DNA from: Oryzias latipes
Lineage: Eukaryota > Chordata > Actinopteri > Beloniformes > Adrianichthyidae
NCBI RefSeq assembly: GCF_002234675.1
Contig: NC_019871.2
Coordinates: forward strand, 16,958,331 to 17,022,330
Direction of reading: 5' to 3'
Length of the DNA stretch: 64,000 nucleotides
The notes beneath the pieces were generated by a model. The model worked only from the letters and a program-made list of their open reading frames with translations, did no database searches and was not told where the DNA came from. The position numbers and the translations under genes were made by a program. Each line of letters begins with the position of its first letter. Position 1 is the first letter of the stretch. Of this stretch, positions 49,563 to 60,630 are shown piece by piece.

Positions 49563-52500
49563 TATATATTTTTTTTACAGTTTGAGCCCTTTCCTTTTTT
49601 TTTTTGGTCTTGCTTTTGGTTTTTAAAATTAGCAAATGTTTTTATGTAACCACTTTGAGGTAGATTAGTCATAAAAGTGCTCAACAAATAAAGTTTGATT
49701 TGATTGCACATTTAATCTCAGGTGGTTTAATGACTATTAATAATGCTATGGATGATTAACTTGATTCTAGAGACATTTGTGAGAAACAGGACTAACCATC
49801 ACTTTTAATTTTGTTGACCTTGATTAGAAGGTGCTTTTTTGGAAAAGCAGTCCACTCACAGTCTCATTAAGTAGTCGGTTTAAGATTCTTCTCAATATTA
49901 TATATTTATAAAGTTTAGAAAACAGGGAGTACATTACTCATTTAGGTTTAGACTTAAAGCTACAATAATATAGTTCAAATACCTTACAATTGAAACATGA
50001 AAATAAGTATTTGGAGCATCCATGACCAAAACGGCTCCCAGAATTGGTAAGCTTTACCCAAATCTGGGTAGAACATGGCTCCAACGAATCCAATGTTACA
50101 GCACAAGAAAGGAGGCATTTTAAGCAACTCTTCTTTTCTCTTGCTTCAATTCTTTTTTTCCTGGCAGAGAGAACGATATACCGAATTGTGCAACACATCA
50201 TTTATCTTAGTGGTATACAGAAATAACTTGCCATTATGTCATTTATTTTGGCTGTAGTTTGGATCATCTTTGCTCAGAAGTAATCGATTAAAGTGTTTAA
50301 CAAAGACTGCTCAGCCACCATTCACAGACAGCCTCTTAAACTCTTTTCAGTAAACCAAGACCACTGTCAGAAATATTTTGTGCTTTACACTATGGAGGTA
50401 TTAATTACCTGTCATGTATCATTTCATTGCAGAATGCTGTGTTACAGCCATCCCGACATAATCCAGATTACATGTCAGAGGAGGGCGGAGATTACCGCAC
50501 CATCATGAGTGATTTAGGGATTGTTTTCAACTGATGCAGATTTGCTTTTGGTTCACAGCTCAGACATTACTCAATGAAAACAGATGGGAGAGGGTGACAT
50601 CCCAGAGGTGTCTTCAGGATTTGTTCCTTTTACTTGCTTGTGTTTATGTTTTTTTTTCAATCTTTTAAATTAAACTAAATCTGAGGAAAGTATGACTCTT
50701 GGGATCTTGGTGTAAGAGTGAGTTTATTCTTTTATGTAAAAGAAAACAAACAGTTTTTTCTTTTCTTTAAGTGATGCTCAGAAAATAATTTCTCAAAAAG
50801 GCTTAGGTTAAAAAAACCCTTTTGCATTAAATTGTTTGTCATTTTAGTTGTTCCCAATAACCATTCAGCTGTCCCCTTGAACTTGCCAAATGCAAAAATA
50901 AATTTCTGTCATTAGCTGGTGGTATAAGTCAGTCAGACATGAGGCCCTGGTCCTGTCAGAAAATAAAGACTGCAGACAGAACTGCTAAAACAAACAAAGA
51001 AGCAGGAAAGGACCTCCCTCAGTGATTCTTTTTTACTGAACTTTATGCAACATTATCAAATATTCTTTGTTCTGTTAGTGTACGGAAAAACAGTTTTTGA
51101 GATTTGTACTTGACTTTAGATCATGTACTATTTTAACACAGGTTAATAAATACAATAAAAAAACATTTCTAATTTAACAAATGTATATTTCTTCTATTTC
51201 AATGTCTGGTGAAATTGATAGAAGAAGCAGGAATAAATCTGAACAAAACGTAGTTAAATGATTATTTAACATGCCGACAGGGTCTTATCAAACTGTACAT
51301 GAATTATTCTACAAATACAAGCTGTGAATGTTTTTTTTTTTATTACAATGAAGCAAAAATTGATTAACATTGTATTTTCTTTTAAAGGCAATGGAATTTT
51401 GTGCAATTTACTTTTGTAGTTATGGCTCAAAAGGGAAGGTGTGCGATTTCATTACTGAACAGAAGAAGTTTCAGTTTAAACTCCACTCCACTTAACGCCT
51501 TTTCACTGTCAACAATGACAGTACAGTGTGTCGGCAAATCACTTGTTGGTTTTGGGACACTTTATAGACACTTTCATGGTAGGTTCTGGTCATCTTGGCC
51601 ATAAATTAAACAAAAAAACCTTCTTTAAAGTGGGCAAACAAACCATATGGTTAAAGAGGCCCAGCAGGTTCAACTACATCATTTAATAAACTGAGTACAC
51701 TATAGATTTTAACCATAATATACAATGATGAGATTCACAGAAATCTCCTCCCAGTTAATTTCTCACAGAAATTAAAAGTGGTTTGGAAAACAGACTAAGT
51801 TCATTTTCTGGTAAAGTTTGGCAGTTTTACTTTGGAATAGGAAGGGAATTGGTTTGTCGTCTGCTTCTTCTTTTCCTTTTCGCTTTTCCCTTCAGAAGTC
51901 GCCACAGCGATGCACCTTCCTCCATCTAACCCTATATTTTCCATCCTCTACTCTAGCACCAGCTATCTTTATGGCGTTTCATCTCTGCCATAAAGTGAAA
52001 GGGCATAAAGACAACTGAGCGGGTGTATTCGAAACGCCATACATCTTCATGTCTCCGTTCTTCTTCCTCTCCTTCTTCAACCAACAGTAGTCCAATTCCC
52101 ACCCTGTCGGTGAACAGCACTGATAGTTGTTAACCCGTGCCTTGACCAATCTGGTATGGATGTCAAAGTTTTGATTCGGATATTTGATTTGGCAAAGATT
52201 TTATGTCGATGCCCTTCCTGAATCAAATCTCTGGATTTTGCCAGGCTTGGGACCAGCACAATGAGACCGTGGCTTGGGCCTCGTGGCTAAATTTGTGACA
52301 AGTATATCATTAAACACATGGGTAAACTATAGTGGATTTTGATACTTTACATCAAGACACTGTCACATTACCGCCGGTATTTCCTTGTTTTGATGGTCTG
52401 AGGAGAAACACTTTTGACTGCAGAAAAAGTCATTTTCCAAAGTTCAAAGTGGGAGAACAACTCTCCTGGAACAGATAACTTAAAAATGTTTCAGTCACAC

Positions 52501-53029
52501 CATAAAGAACAGAGACAGGACTCCCCCCACCCCACCCCACCCCCCTAATTCAATGAGCTGTAATCGCTTGATCACATCTCTGGCCACCTGTTACCTCAGA
52601 GCTGCAGGTGTCTTGAAGTCAAGTAGTAAAGCCAGAGCTATTTCCAACTACCCCCCCCCCCCCCCCCCCTTATTTCATATGATCAAATCCAAGGACATTT
52701 TTAAATAAAATAGTAAATAATTCTTAAACACATTATGGAGACTTAAATATTCTCAATGAATAGTGGCTTTGCAGGTGATAACAGAAAGCTAGTCAGTGAC
52801 CGGAGCAGGCTGGTTTAAACAGTGGCGCTGTCCATGGTAGACACAGACAGAAGGAGAGCCACGGCACATGACAACATGTTAACCAGTCGTACCAGATTTA
52901 CTTACTCTTGGTGATCTTCTGTAGCCCAAGCACATCCTCGGGTGTAATTACGGTGTTTTTGCGCAGTTCTTCTTCGGTTCTCACCGGGATCCCCATGTCC
53001 GCTGAGTTGCAGTCCTGCTGTACTTTCAT
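38038..53029 (-). CDS. unc119: UNC119 lipid-binding chaperone
   Basis: UNC119 proteins bind myristoylated N-termini (transducin alpha, NPHP3, Src-family kinases) in a beta-sandwich pocket and deliver them to cilia or photoreceptor outer segments. Coding exons in order: 53029-52906, 39767-39654, 39547-39457, 38403-38231 and 38150-38038 (TAG), giving 204 residues with phase-consistent GT-AG junctions. The N-terminus ([20 protein letters not shown]) is much shorter than in mammals. The core is typical: [100 protein letters not shown] and the C-terminal [20 protein letters not shown]. Position beside foxn1 matches human UNC119, not UNC119B; fish a/b naming cannot be settled here. Intron 1 is 13.1 kb and repeat-rich; the other introns are short. 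Confidence 0.95.
38932..39142. mobile_element. piggyBac-type MITE in unc119 intron 3
   Basis: The element is bounded by TTAA on both sides (38936-38939 and 39135-39138) and has inverted termini CCCTTGTGCTATC and GATAGCACAAGGG. TTAA target duplication and a CCC-starting terminus are the piggyBac signature. About 195 bp, noncoding, between exons 3 and 4 of unc119. Confidence 0.82.
39770..41740. other. unc119 intron 1, left part
   Basis: No exon or regulatory element supported. A LINE or SINE tail piece lies at 40425-40500 (TAATAATAATAAATGTTATT, then TATGGCCCCTTT). The plus-strand frames at 40761-41111 and 41063-41281 have no family signature. Confidence 0.35.
41745..42352. mobile_element. hAT-like element in unc119 intron 1
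   Basis: About 608 bp with imperfect inverted ends: CAAGGCATGTCCGAAGTCTG at the left, and a right end whose reverse complement begins CAAGGGTGTTCAAACTTTTT. The subterminal GGCCCAC/GGCCCTC motifs are typical of a fish hAT nonautonomous family. The flanking 8-mers (AACCTAAG and AACTGAGC) are only loosely similar, so a target duplication is not proven. Confidence 0.5.
42360..43600. other. unc119 intron 1, nothing recognised
   Basis: No gene, repeat termini or strong motif seen. The minus-strand frames at 42310-42513 and 42964-43167 are unsupported. Confidence 0.35.
43610..43765 (+). repeat. Truncated SINE-like repeat
   Basis: Matches the 3' two thirds of the family at 31590-31850: CCTTGAGCAAGAACCCCAG, GGTTGGCGCCAG, then GTGAATGGAACTGTAACTG and AAAGCGCTATACAAGTA. 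The head is missing. Confidence 0.6.
43770..44620. other. unc119 intron 1, nothing recognised
   Basis: AT-rich intronic DNA with a short (CA)n run near 44170. No supported feature. Confidence 0.35.
44627..45250 (+). repeat. Interspersed repeat, family A copy 2
   Basis: About 620 bp, related to 13533-14120 in the same orientation. Its termini read TTTAAAGACCCATCC at the left and GAGTGGGACTTTAAA at the right, an imperfect inverted pair that supports a DNA-element origin. It contains a local duplication (CAAATAGTTTGCAGGCAAATAGTTT) not in copy 1. Confidence 0.6.
45255..47380. other. unc119 intron 1, nothing recognised
   Basis: No supported gene or repeat. The plus-strand frames at 45263-45553 and 46377-46661 lack splice context or family motifs. 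Confidence 0.35.
47385..47740. repeat. Inverted-arm element, about 350 bp
   Basis: The left arm (47385-47445, with GGATCCCCTCTTTCAGAAAA) and the right arm (47675-47737, with TTTTCTGAAAGAGGGGATCC) are reverse complements over about 60 bases with roughly 85% identity. The interior carries AAAATGG(T/C)G motifs. It resembles a foldback or MITE element; the superfamily is unknown. Confidence 0.6.
47745..51845. other. unc119 intron 1, right part
   Basis: No gene recognised. An (AT)n microsatellite lies at 49527-49570. Immediately right, 49640-49702 ends ACAAATAAAGTTTGATTTGA, a common retroposon tail. The remainder is unannotated AT-rich intron. Confidence 0.4.
51850..52310 (+). repeat. RTE-like LINE 3' fragment
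   Basis: Contains the block series TTTCCCTTCAGAAGTCGCCA, CCTCCATCTAACCCTATATT, CCGTGCCTTGACCAATCTGG and GATGCCCTTCCTGAATCAAA, then ACCGTGGCTTGGGCCTCGTG. I recognise these as a fish LINE tail, probably RTE-type. It is 5'-truncated and has no coding sequence left. Confidence 0.6.
52320..52900. other. unc119 intron 1, end with C-rich tracts
   Basis: Two C-rich tracts stand out: CCCCCCACCCCACCCCACCC at about 52524 and a pure C run at 52651-52669. The rest is plain intron leading to the exon 1 donor. Confidence 0.4.
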
Positions 53030-53330
53030 GTCCAGGAGGACAGACTGTGACAGCGCGCGGTGCGGGAAGCAAGGAAGTGGCGCTTTTCTTTCTCGGTGAT
53101 GTCCGCGTCGCGTCGCTGCAGATTTACGTGCGTCGGAGCCAACAAGCGGGCTGTGCGCTGCTACAAGAATACCTCATTCTCCGCGCCTCCTCCTCTTATC
53201 GATCCGGTAAAAGATCAGAATCAGCCCGTAGCTCCCTCCCTCCCCTTCCTCTCGCTTAAAGGCTCGTCGGTTCTGTCGCAGATTCTAATCCAAATCCCGT
53301 GGCTTTAAACTGGCCACTCACACACGGCTT
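53030..53330 (-). promoter_or_regulatory. unc119: unc119 5' UTR and CpG-rich promoter
   Basis: The GC-rich sequence directly upstream of the unc119 ATG holds several CG-containing motifs (GACAGCGCGCGGTGCGGGAA, GTCCGCGTCGCGTCGCTGC). No TATA box is seen. The plus-strand open frames here are by-products of CpG-rich DNA. Confidence 0.5.
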
Positions 53331-53424
53331 CACAGAATGCAATGTGCTAAACTCAGGATGGCCTTCTCTACTTGGGAAATAAATAACGAGGAATTAAAAA
53401 AAAGTCATGACTACTCTCACTATC

Positions 53425-54580
53425 ACGCACACCTGTCCAACTGCTCCTTAACGCAAATGTCTAATCAGCCAATCCAATGGCAACAACTCAGTGCATTAAG
53501 GCATAGACATAGTGAAGACGATCTGTCCCAGTTCAAACGAAGCATCAGAATAAGGAAGAACGGTGACTGAAGAGACTTTGATGGTGCCAAATGGGCTGAT
53601 CTCAGCATTTCAGAAAATGCTGATCTACTGGGATTTTCCCAAACAACCATCTCTATGGTTTACAGAGAATGGTCCGAACAAGAGAAAATACCCAGTGGAG
53701 GGCAGTTCTGAAATGCCAGAGGTAAGAGTAGAATGACCAGACTGGTTCCAGCTGATCTGAAGACAACAGTAACTCAAATAACCACTGGTTACAACCTAGG
53801 TCGAAAGAAGACAACACACAACATGTCCAACCTTGAGGCAGATGGGCTACAGCAGAAGAAGACCATACTGGGTGCCACTGCTGTCAGCTAAGAACAGGAA
53901 ACTGAGGCTACATTTACACAGACTCACCAAAATTGGACAATAAAAGACTAGAAAATGGTGCCTGGTCTGATGAATCTGGATTTCTGCAGCCCCATTTGGA
54001 TGGTAGGGTTAGAATTTGGTGTCAACAACATAAAAGCATGGATCCATCCTGCCGTGTATCAATGGTTCAGGCTGGTGTTGGTGGTGCAATGGTGTGGGGG
54101 ATATTTTTCTAGGGACACTTTGGGCCCTTTAGATTTAGATTCAGCATGGTTACAATGTGACAGCATACCTGAGTCTTGTTGCTGTCCACGTCCATCCCTT
54201 TATGACCACAATGTACCATCTTCTGATGGCTACTTCCAGCAGGATTAGGCACCATGTCATAAAGCTGGAATCATCTCAGACTGGTTTCTTGAACATGATA
54301 ATGAGTTCACTGGACTCAAATGGTCTCCACAGTCACCAGATCTCAACCCAATAGATCACCTTTGGGATGTGGTGGAACATTAGATTGACATCATGGATGC
54401 CGACAAATCTGCAGCAACTGTGTGATGCTGTCATGTCAATATGGACCAAACTCTGAGGAATGTTTCTAGTACCTTGTTGAATATATGCTACAAAGGATTA
54501 AGGCAGTTCTAAAGAAAAAATTGGGTCCAACCCGGTACTGGCAAGGCGTACATAATAAAGTGGCCGACAAGCGTGTGTTG
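53425..54580 (+). mobile_element. Near full-length but broken Tc1 transposon
   Basis: The plus strand carries a fish Tc1 transposase region in order: the helix-turn-helix part (near 53590-53680, ENADLLGFSQTTISMVYREW-like), the DDE core, then the PQSPDLNPID and LWDVVE block near 54335-54380. Many frameshifts and stops occur, including TAG at 54246 inside the usual QDNAPCH motif. The right end is near 54580, at AATAAAGTGGCCGACAAGCG. It sits about 400 bp upstream of the unc119 start codon. Confidence 0.8.
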
Positions 54581-54589
54581 CCACAAAAT

Positions 54590-54855
54590 GATTGGGATCT
54601 TAAACATTGTTTTTCTGCCCTGCTGCTGCAGCAAACCAAATGTGTTTTGGGTTTTTCTCCAGGTTTTTCTTAAGGTAGAGAGCATGGCTTCATAATGTAG
54701 GTTGTCTTAAGGTGTCTGCAACCTTTAATAGTAAAAGAGCCATTTAGGCTTGTTTTCTACTCATCAAAACCCATTAGGAGCTGCATAGTACTATTTTACC
54801 GTTTAGGAAAATTTGATACTTCTATGCATTTATCACATTGTTTTAATAATTTGTA

Positions 54856-54892
<37 letters not shown>

Positions 54893-56140
54893 GCATATTT
54901 AAAAACATAAATATAAAGAGAAACTAGCATTTTCTCAAAATGCGAATTTGTTTTTTACTTTTGAAAGAAGCTGTATGATTTCCTTTCAAAATAAAAGTCT
55001 TCCTGTTCCTGACAGAATCATACCAATGCAGCTAATGTGCTCTTTTGCAAGTTTTTAAGCAACGCAAGACAAAAATTGCATTTTCTCTTCTAAGAGTTTA
55101 AGTCTACTTTGTTGAGTTAACCTGAACATAAACGTGAATTCATTGGTTTATGATCCAGTAGAAAAAGTATATAAAAAATACACATCTATATGTTTCAGAA
55201 ACTCCCCTCTGGGCAGCTATCCATTGCTGTGCAGCATAAGATCATATGTACTTTAAACTCATTAAATAAACCGTGCAATCAGAAAAGGTGAAACCTTTAA
55301 TCAAACAAGTAAACAACAAAAACATGATGCATTAAAAACTAAAAAAGGAAATTTCTATTAAGAATCGCTTCGACCAACATTCAGGTGTTTCACGCTGTAA
55401 AGGATTTTGAATGCAAAATTTTAAACTTAAATTATTTGAATATTTAGAACAACTCCTTTAAGAGCACATTAACCCTTTCAAAGAAAACACAAAGCCAAAT
55501 TTTCAGGTGTATCATTTGTATTTATTTCCATTGGAGGGATTTCCAGATGCCAGCATCCCTGAGAAAAAGTGAAATGCTTGTGAACAGCTCTGTCAATGAG
55601 CTGAAACCTGCTGTTGGGATAATACTGATATCCCCACATCACAAGGCCATGAAGAGTTTGGTTAGTTACCCAATCCCAGTTCATCTATAAATCAGTGGTG
55701 CTTTGTGATGAGGATATAGCGCCTCCTCCTGCATTACAAACTTACTGCAAGGGCCAAGAGCTGTCCATGGTATCCAGCAGAGGAAAGATTGAGTCCATTT
55801 GTTCAAAATTGTTGATCACAGGGGAGAAGCATCTGATTTGTGGAATCATTTTAGTGTCAAACACATGAGCAGGTCAGTACAAATTAAAATGTAATAATTT
55901 GATTGCAAATAGAAACAAACTAAGCTAAAGAAAAACTACTTAGGGTGTTTTAATCCCCATAACCCTCCCTTTCATAAATATAATATAATACTTTTGTATG
56001 AGGTTTGTATACAAATAGCACAAATCCACATACTTAAGAACTTGACCAGTGAAGCCAGTGACACCCGTTTGTTGATTGGCTGCTGGGAAAAGCGACGATC
56101 AATTTCATAAAGAAGCTGCTGCTTCCTGTCTCTGGACTCG
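54590..56140. other. Intergenic region between unc119 and crybb1-like, with a 3' UTR
   Basis: A pure (AT)n tract spans 54857-54889. The right part should hold the crybb1-like 3' UTR on the minus strand; TTTATT at 55520-55525 is a candidate minus-strand AATAAA. The minus-strand frame at 55478-55684 has no supported family. Confidence 0.4.
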
Positions 56141-56141
56141 T

Positions 56142-57526
56142 CTACATGGTCTTCTCAAAGCACCCCCGGCGGTGCGTCTGCATGTCTCTGACCCTGCGGA
56201 TGGACTGGATCTGGGGGTGCTGGGCTCCCCAGTCATTCCAGTGCTTGAAAGAGCCCATTTCAAATATATACTGATAGCCACGGTAGCCAGGATACTGGTA
56301 GCCAACCCAGCTACAAGAGGAAGTGGAGAAAAACAAAGGAAGCCATTTTCACACAACTTGGTTATGCAGGAAAGTAGCCATCCATCATTTTTTTATTATT
56401 TTAATTCACTTTATTTTTACATTTTTAAACCCTTTAAAAGCCAGCATTTTTTCTCTTATGAATGCAATTAAAATTTTTAATCATTAAAATGACTATTTTC
56501 CAGTTTTTTTTTAGTGTCACACAGGTTTTCCGTCAATTCTTTGACCTCTATGCTCTAAACCAGGAGACACACAGAAATTACTCACGTTCCTCCTGTGACC
56601 TGAATGCTGCCAACTCGATCCTGGAAGCCGTAAGACCACAGGCTCGGAATATCCTCATCACACACTTCCATCTTGCGACCATCAAAGTTTGCACACTCAT
56701 ACAAGCAAATCTTGTGATCCTGTGGGTCCTGGAAAAAAATGCAATATGAGAATATGCTGTTTAAAAACAACAAACATGGAAGCAAAAAGTCATAGCTAAA
56801 CACTGATACTGGGATGTCTAAAAGACTTTTACAGAAAAATAAAAAAAATTGTCAGAGCAGGGATAAAATGACCTCCTAATAGAAATCAGCGCTTACAAAT
56901 CTAATTTGCCCTGAATGCATGTAACATCAGATCATAACTAGGGCAACAGTAGCGCTAAAATGTGTGAAGCTGCAGAACAATGAAACCTCACAGGCTAAAG
57001 ACAACCTACCATCTGCACAGGCCTGAGCGACATCATGCGGTCACACCTGTAGCTGTTGGACCAGGTGTCCCAGCGTGGGTACTCTCCCTTCTCCAACATG
57101 AACATCTCACCTGTCATGTTTTGCTGCTCATAGCCCACCCAGCTACAAAGTTGGAATGAGATGCATTTTAATTAGCTTGGAAAGTAGTTTTTGCAGTGTT
57201 TTTGCCTTGGTATGTATATAGAAAATGGGGGACTTACGGTCCGCACTCGACAATAATGGAGCCAATTCTATCAAAACCCTTCTCACACAGGTTACGACAC
57301 TCTCCAAACAGGTCCATCCTACGGCCCTGAAAGTTCTCATATTCATAGAGGTATATCTGCCAAACAGAATATGACAAAGGCATCAGTATAAAATTTATGT
57401 TTCAACATTTTTTTTTTCATTTAACAACCTTTTCAAGGTGCAAAATGAACATTGAGGTACCTTATAGTTGTGCAGCCCTATGGCAGGATGGCTGCCAATA
57501 CTACCTTGAGCACCTGAGTGAGACAT
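56142..57526 (-). CDS. crybb1l: Beta-crystallin B1-like lens protein
   Basis: A beta/gamma-crystallin: a structural lens protein of four Greek-key motifs. Coding exons in order: 57526-57461, 57356-57238, 57142-57010, 56728-56586 and 56310-56142 (TAG), giving 209 residues. Each exon after the first encodes one Greek key, the family's standard one-exon-one-motif layout, with phase-consistent junctions. Motif 1 has [20 protein letters not shown], motif 2 [18 protein letters not shown], motif 3 [16 protein letters not shown] and motif 4 [20 protein letters not shown]. The [17 protein letters not shown] linker and the RRVRDMQ C-terminus fit beta-B1. The N-terminal arm (22 residues, [20 protein letters not shown]) is far shorter than in mammalian beta-B1. 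The gene has a noncoding first exon at about 58344-58390. It is divergent from cryba1. The exact paralog number is uncertain. Confidence 0.93.
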
Positions 57527-58343
57527 GATAAGATCTGGAAAGAACAAAAGGTTACAATATCAGTTATAACTAATACAACTGTTTAAAAAAAAAGAGAAGT
57601 TCATCACTTCGATAATGCAAGATACTCTTCACAGAGTGTCTGGGTAAACTCCTTTTCAGATAACTTCAGATTTTATCTTGGGAAACAAGTAATTATATAA
57701 GGAGAAAATTTAAAAAACTCAATAAAAAGCTAATGTATGATGCTGAACACGAGAAAACTGGCACACAACTTTATTGCATGGATTGAATACCAGGAGCTTT
57801 TTATAAGAGTTCCTACTTCCATTTCTCCCTTTAGCGCATTTAGTCAAATAGAAGATCTAAAGGCCCACTATTTAAATATACACATATTATTTCCCGCAAA
57901 AAGGAGAATTAATTCTTCACATGATTCCCTGCTCATCCTCATTATCTCCACCATTTTTGAGCACTACTTTCAATGTGAAAAAACAAATAAAGACTCCCAA
58001 GGTTTGGCTACATCCTACATGTTTGGCAACATGTGTGAAAAGAAATATTTATAAAGATTACTGACCTGCCAAATCAATCTTGAACTATTCTTTTTCTACA
58101 GAAAAAGCAAAATAAATGAAAACCTTCATTATCCTCACTGAATTTACCTCTGGGTAACATGCAAAGAAATCTGAAACATCAAATTAAATCTTGCTGAATT
58201 TTATGCCAATAATCCAAGTGATAAATCCAAAACTGGGATTAAAGAGAAAACAGTCCTCTCCTGGGTACAGAAATGAGCAGATTTGCAGCCACGATAATCC
58301 CCTGAAAGTCCAGAGAGTCTAGCAGAGTTAGGAGGCCACTTAC

Positions 58344-58440
58344 AGTTACAACTGAAGGTTGAAACAAGCAGATCTTTGGAGAGAGGGATGGACGCAGGCC
58401 TTGTCTGTGGACATATATATATATATACATTCACATCGAG
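58344..58440 (-). promoter_or_regulatory. crybb1l: crybb1-like promoter (TATA) and noncoding exon 1
   Basis: Reading on the minus strand, an (AT)-rich TATA at 58428-58413 is followed by a short untranslated exon ending ACT|GTAAGT at 58344. Intron 58343-57535 then joins TTCTTTCCAG|ATCTTATC at 57534, eight bases before the ATG. The start of transcription is probably near 58385-58395. Confidence 0.6.
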
Positions 58441-60539
58441 ACTGGCTCTATAGGTGTAAAATTATCACATCTCATTGGCTGTGGGCTGTTTGGACCCCAG
58501 TGATGAGTCAAAGGTCACTCTGCTTCTCTGTTGGAGAGTTGTGCTGATGAAGCTGAATGCTGCATTGTTCCCCACTGTTGTGGCTGAATAGTGACTGCAA
58601 TCAGCAGAAAGTTTGCTAGCTCCCACGCTAACACACTAACACACACACATGTAGACACACCAAAGCACGGATACTGTTGTGGGCATCTCGCACTGTGGGG
58701 GCTTCCATTTTCCTGAATTTCAATTCTTTTGGTCTATTTCAAACCCTAAATTCTTCTGTTATGTTACTTTAGTCTTTTGCTTCTGTGTTTTTTTCTCCTC
58801 TTACTCTTGGTGCACACAGTAAGCCGTTGAGCCATGGGTATGTAATGTGCTGACTGTACAAACACTTTAAATCTCTTTTGTTCCTACAGGGAAGCATTGG
58901 ACGGAATACCATGGTGCTAGACAGGCTCGAACTGTAGATGCATGAAGCTCACACTTCATATGAGGATATGCAACTGACTTCTACATGCAACAGTGCTTCT
59001 TTTCCACTCTACTGTTAACATTTTATCAATCAAGTTTTATTCATATTCTTCCTAAAACTCTTTTTCTGTGGTTTGTAAAAAGAAAGGCTTCAACCTTTAA
59101 TGTTTATTTACACCAGAACCAGGTGATATGTTTCAGTGTTTGTTGCTTTTCTTGGGCTGGTCTCCCTACAAATGAGGGTTTTGGTTCAGCTGATTCAAAT
59201 CTTGGTGATGTATGCTGTTTGGCATCAAATCGGCGAATCATAAAAGAGAAGTGATGCAATCAGCTTTTGTGCCATAAGAGTTTGGTTACATTTGAGATAT
59301 AATAAAAAAAACTCCAAAAAATTGCAGCGGGGGCCTTTTTTCCTGAAAAAAGCACTTGCTTGGATATTGTTATTTCCTCTGTTTCCTTGTAAACCTGATG
59401 TTTGTCTTTTGTCAAAACTTAAATCACAGTATCTTGAAAAACCCACAACAAATTTTGCATTCAGCATTAAATTCACCACCTTCACAGTCCCTTCCAGTGT
59501 GAATTAGAAGCCTTTTTATTGTGGTGACGTTGGGCTTTAACCTTTCCTAAGCAACTCTTTGGGTTTTAAAGTGTAAATCTACAAATCTCAAGGCTAAATG
59601 GGGAAAGCCGCACTGTAATTTAAAGGAGACAAAGATTAATTAGGGCATTATTGTACAAAAAATTCTAAAGAGAGCACTTGTGTTGTATTTATTTATTTTT
59701 TACAATTTTTCGGCAGACACTAAAACTATATTTATAAAATAAATTTATAGAATGTAATGGTTCTATAAATGTTGTCTCATTTTATATTTTCCATCGATTC
59801 ACTTCAATTTTTTGAAAATTCCGAACACTTTTTTACTCATTGAGTTTTGCTACAAGGACTTGATACTGAGTAATTAAAAGCATTTGTGACAAAGAAAATG
59901 AAAATTATTATTTTGGAATTAAAAGGCACCATTTAAAAAAAAGATCCTCCTGGGTTTCAATTTTCTCCTCAACATGGCAAGCGTTGCCATGTATGTGTGT
60001 GAATTCCTTTACGTGCTTTGTGCCATTGCATGAACAGGACGTTTCCTTTCTGCCTCTGTCTGTGACAATGCGAGTGCATGACTTGACATGACATGTGAGT
60101 GAGACGGCGAGGTACCACTGATTTGGGAACAGGCAAGTGGACCTGATGCATGGCAGACACAGAATTGCTCAGACCTGCTTGTTTATTGGAGATCTTTTTG
60201 GACCAAATGTACATGCTAAGTAAATATTTTAAGTTTACAATATTTACTAATTTAAGTTGAAGAAATACATCTGTATATTTTCTCTCTGACTTCGACAAAT
60301 GGGGTTTATAAAACTGTGGAAACCTGCTCTTGTAGGCTATATTATGCTGGGACTTGGGGCAGCCCACTGGATGGATCCTTTGGAGCTTCTGCTTATTTGC
60401 ACTGGGCACCGTGCCCTCTGTCCAGTCCTGCTGTGGGTCGCTAAAGCCCAGCAGCTCAGCTTTGGACAATAACTGGGACAGCAATGTGCTGACTCTCACC
60501 TCGAACCCTCAGGCCCAGCTGCTTTTCAGCACCAGGATG
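58441..60539. promoter_or_regulatory. Shared intergenic region of divergent beta-crystallins
   Basis: No gene lies between the two crystallin promoters. Near crybb1-like there is an inverted CCAAT (CTCATTGGCTG, 58471-58481), a TGAGTCA at 58504-58510 and TGCTGATGA from 58542. Near cryba1, TGCTGAC lies at 60487-60493, about 50 bases upstream of its TATA box. TGCTGA and TGA(G/C)TCA are halves of the Maf recognition element used by lens crystallin genes. The long minus-strand frame at 59969-60499 is not supported as a gene. Confidence 0.45.
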
Positions 60540-60630
60540 TATAAATAGGTCAGTTTTCTCCGGATCTGGACATCGTTTTAGTGGAGCCCCCTGTGAGCAC
60601 TGAACAGCAATTTTCTTTGGGGCCGGTCAG
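60540..60630 (+). promoter_or_regulatory. cryba1: cryba1 TATA box and noncoding exon 1
   Basis: TATAAATA at 60540-60547. Transcription should begin near 60570. Untranslated exon 1 ends GGTCAG|GTAAGC at 60630. It contains no ATG. A Maf-type TGCTGAGTCA lies just inside intron 1 at 60703-60712. Confidence 0.65.

Noticed and set aside
49527-49570. (AT)n tract as a TATA promoter
   Set aside because: A microsatellite within an intron, with no transcript start signals downstream.
55478-55684. Minus-strand frame downstream of crybb1-like
   Set aside because: Some sequence looks protein-like but there is no recognised family and it lies in the expected 3' UTR zone.
59969-60499. Long minus-strand open frame of 176 codons upstream of cryba1
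   Set aside because: It overlaps the cryba1 promoter, has no recognised domain, no splice context and a composition typical of chance.
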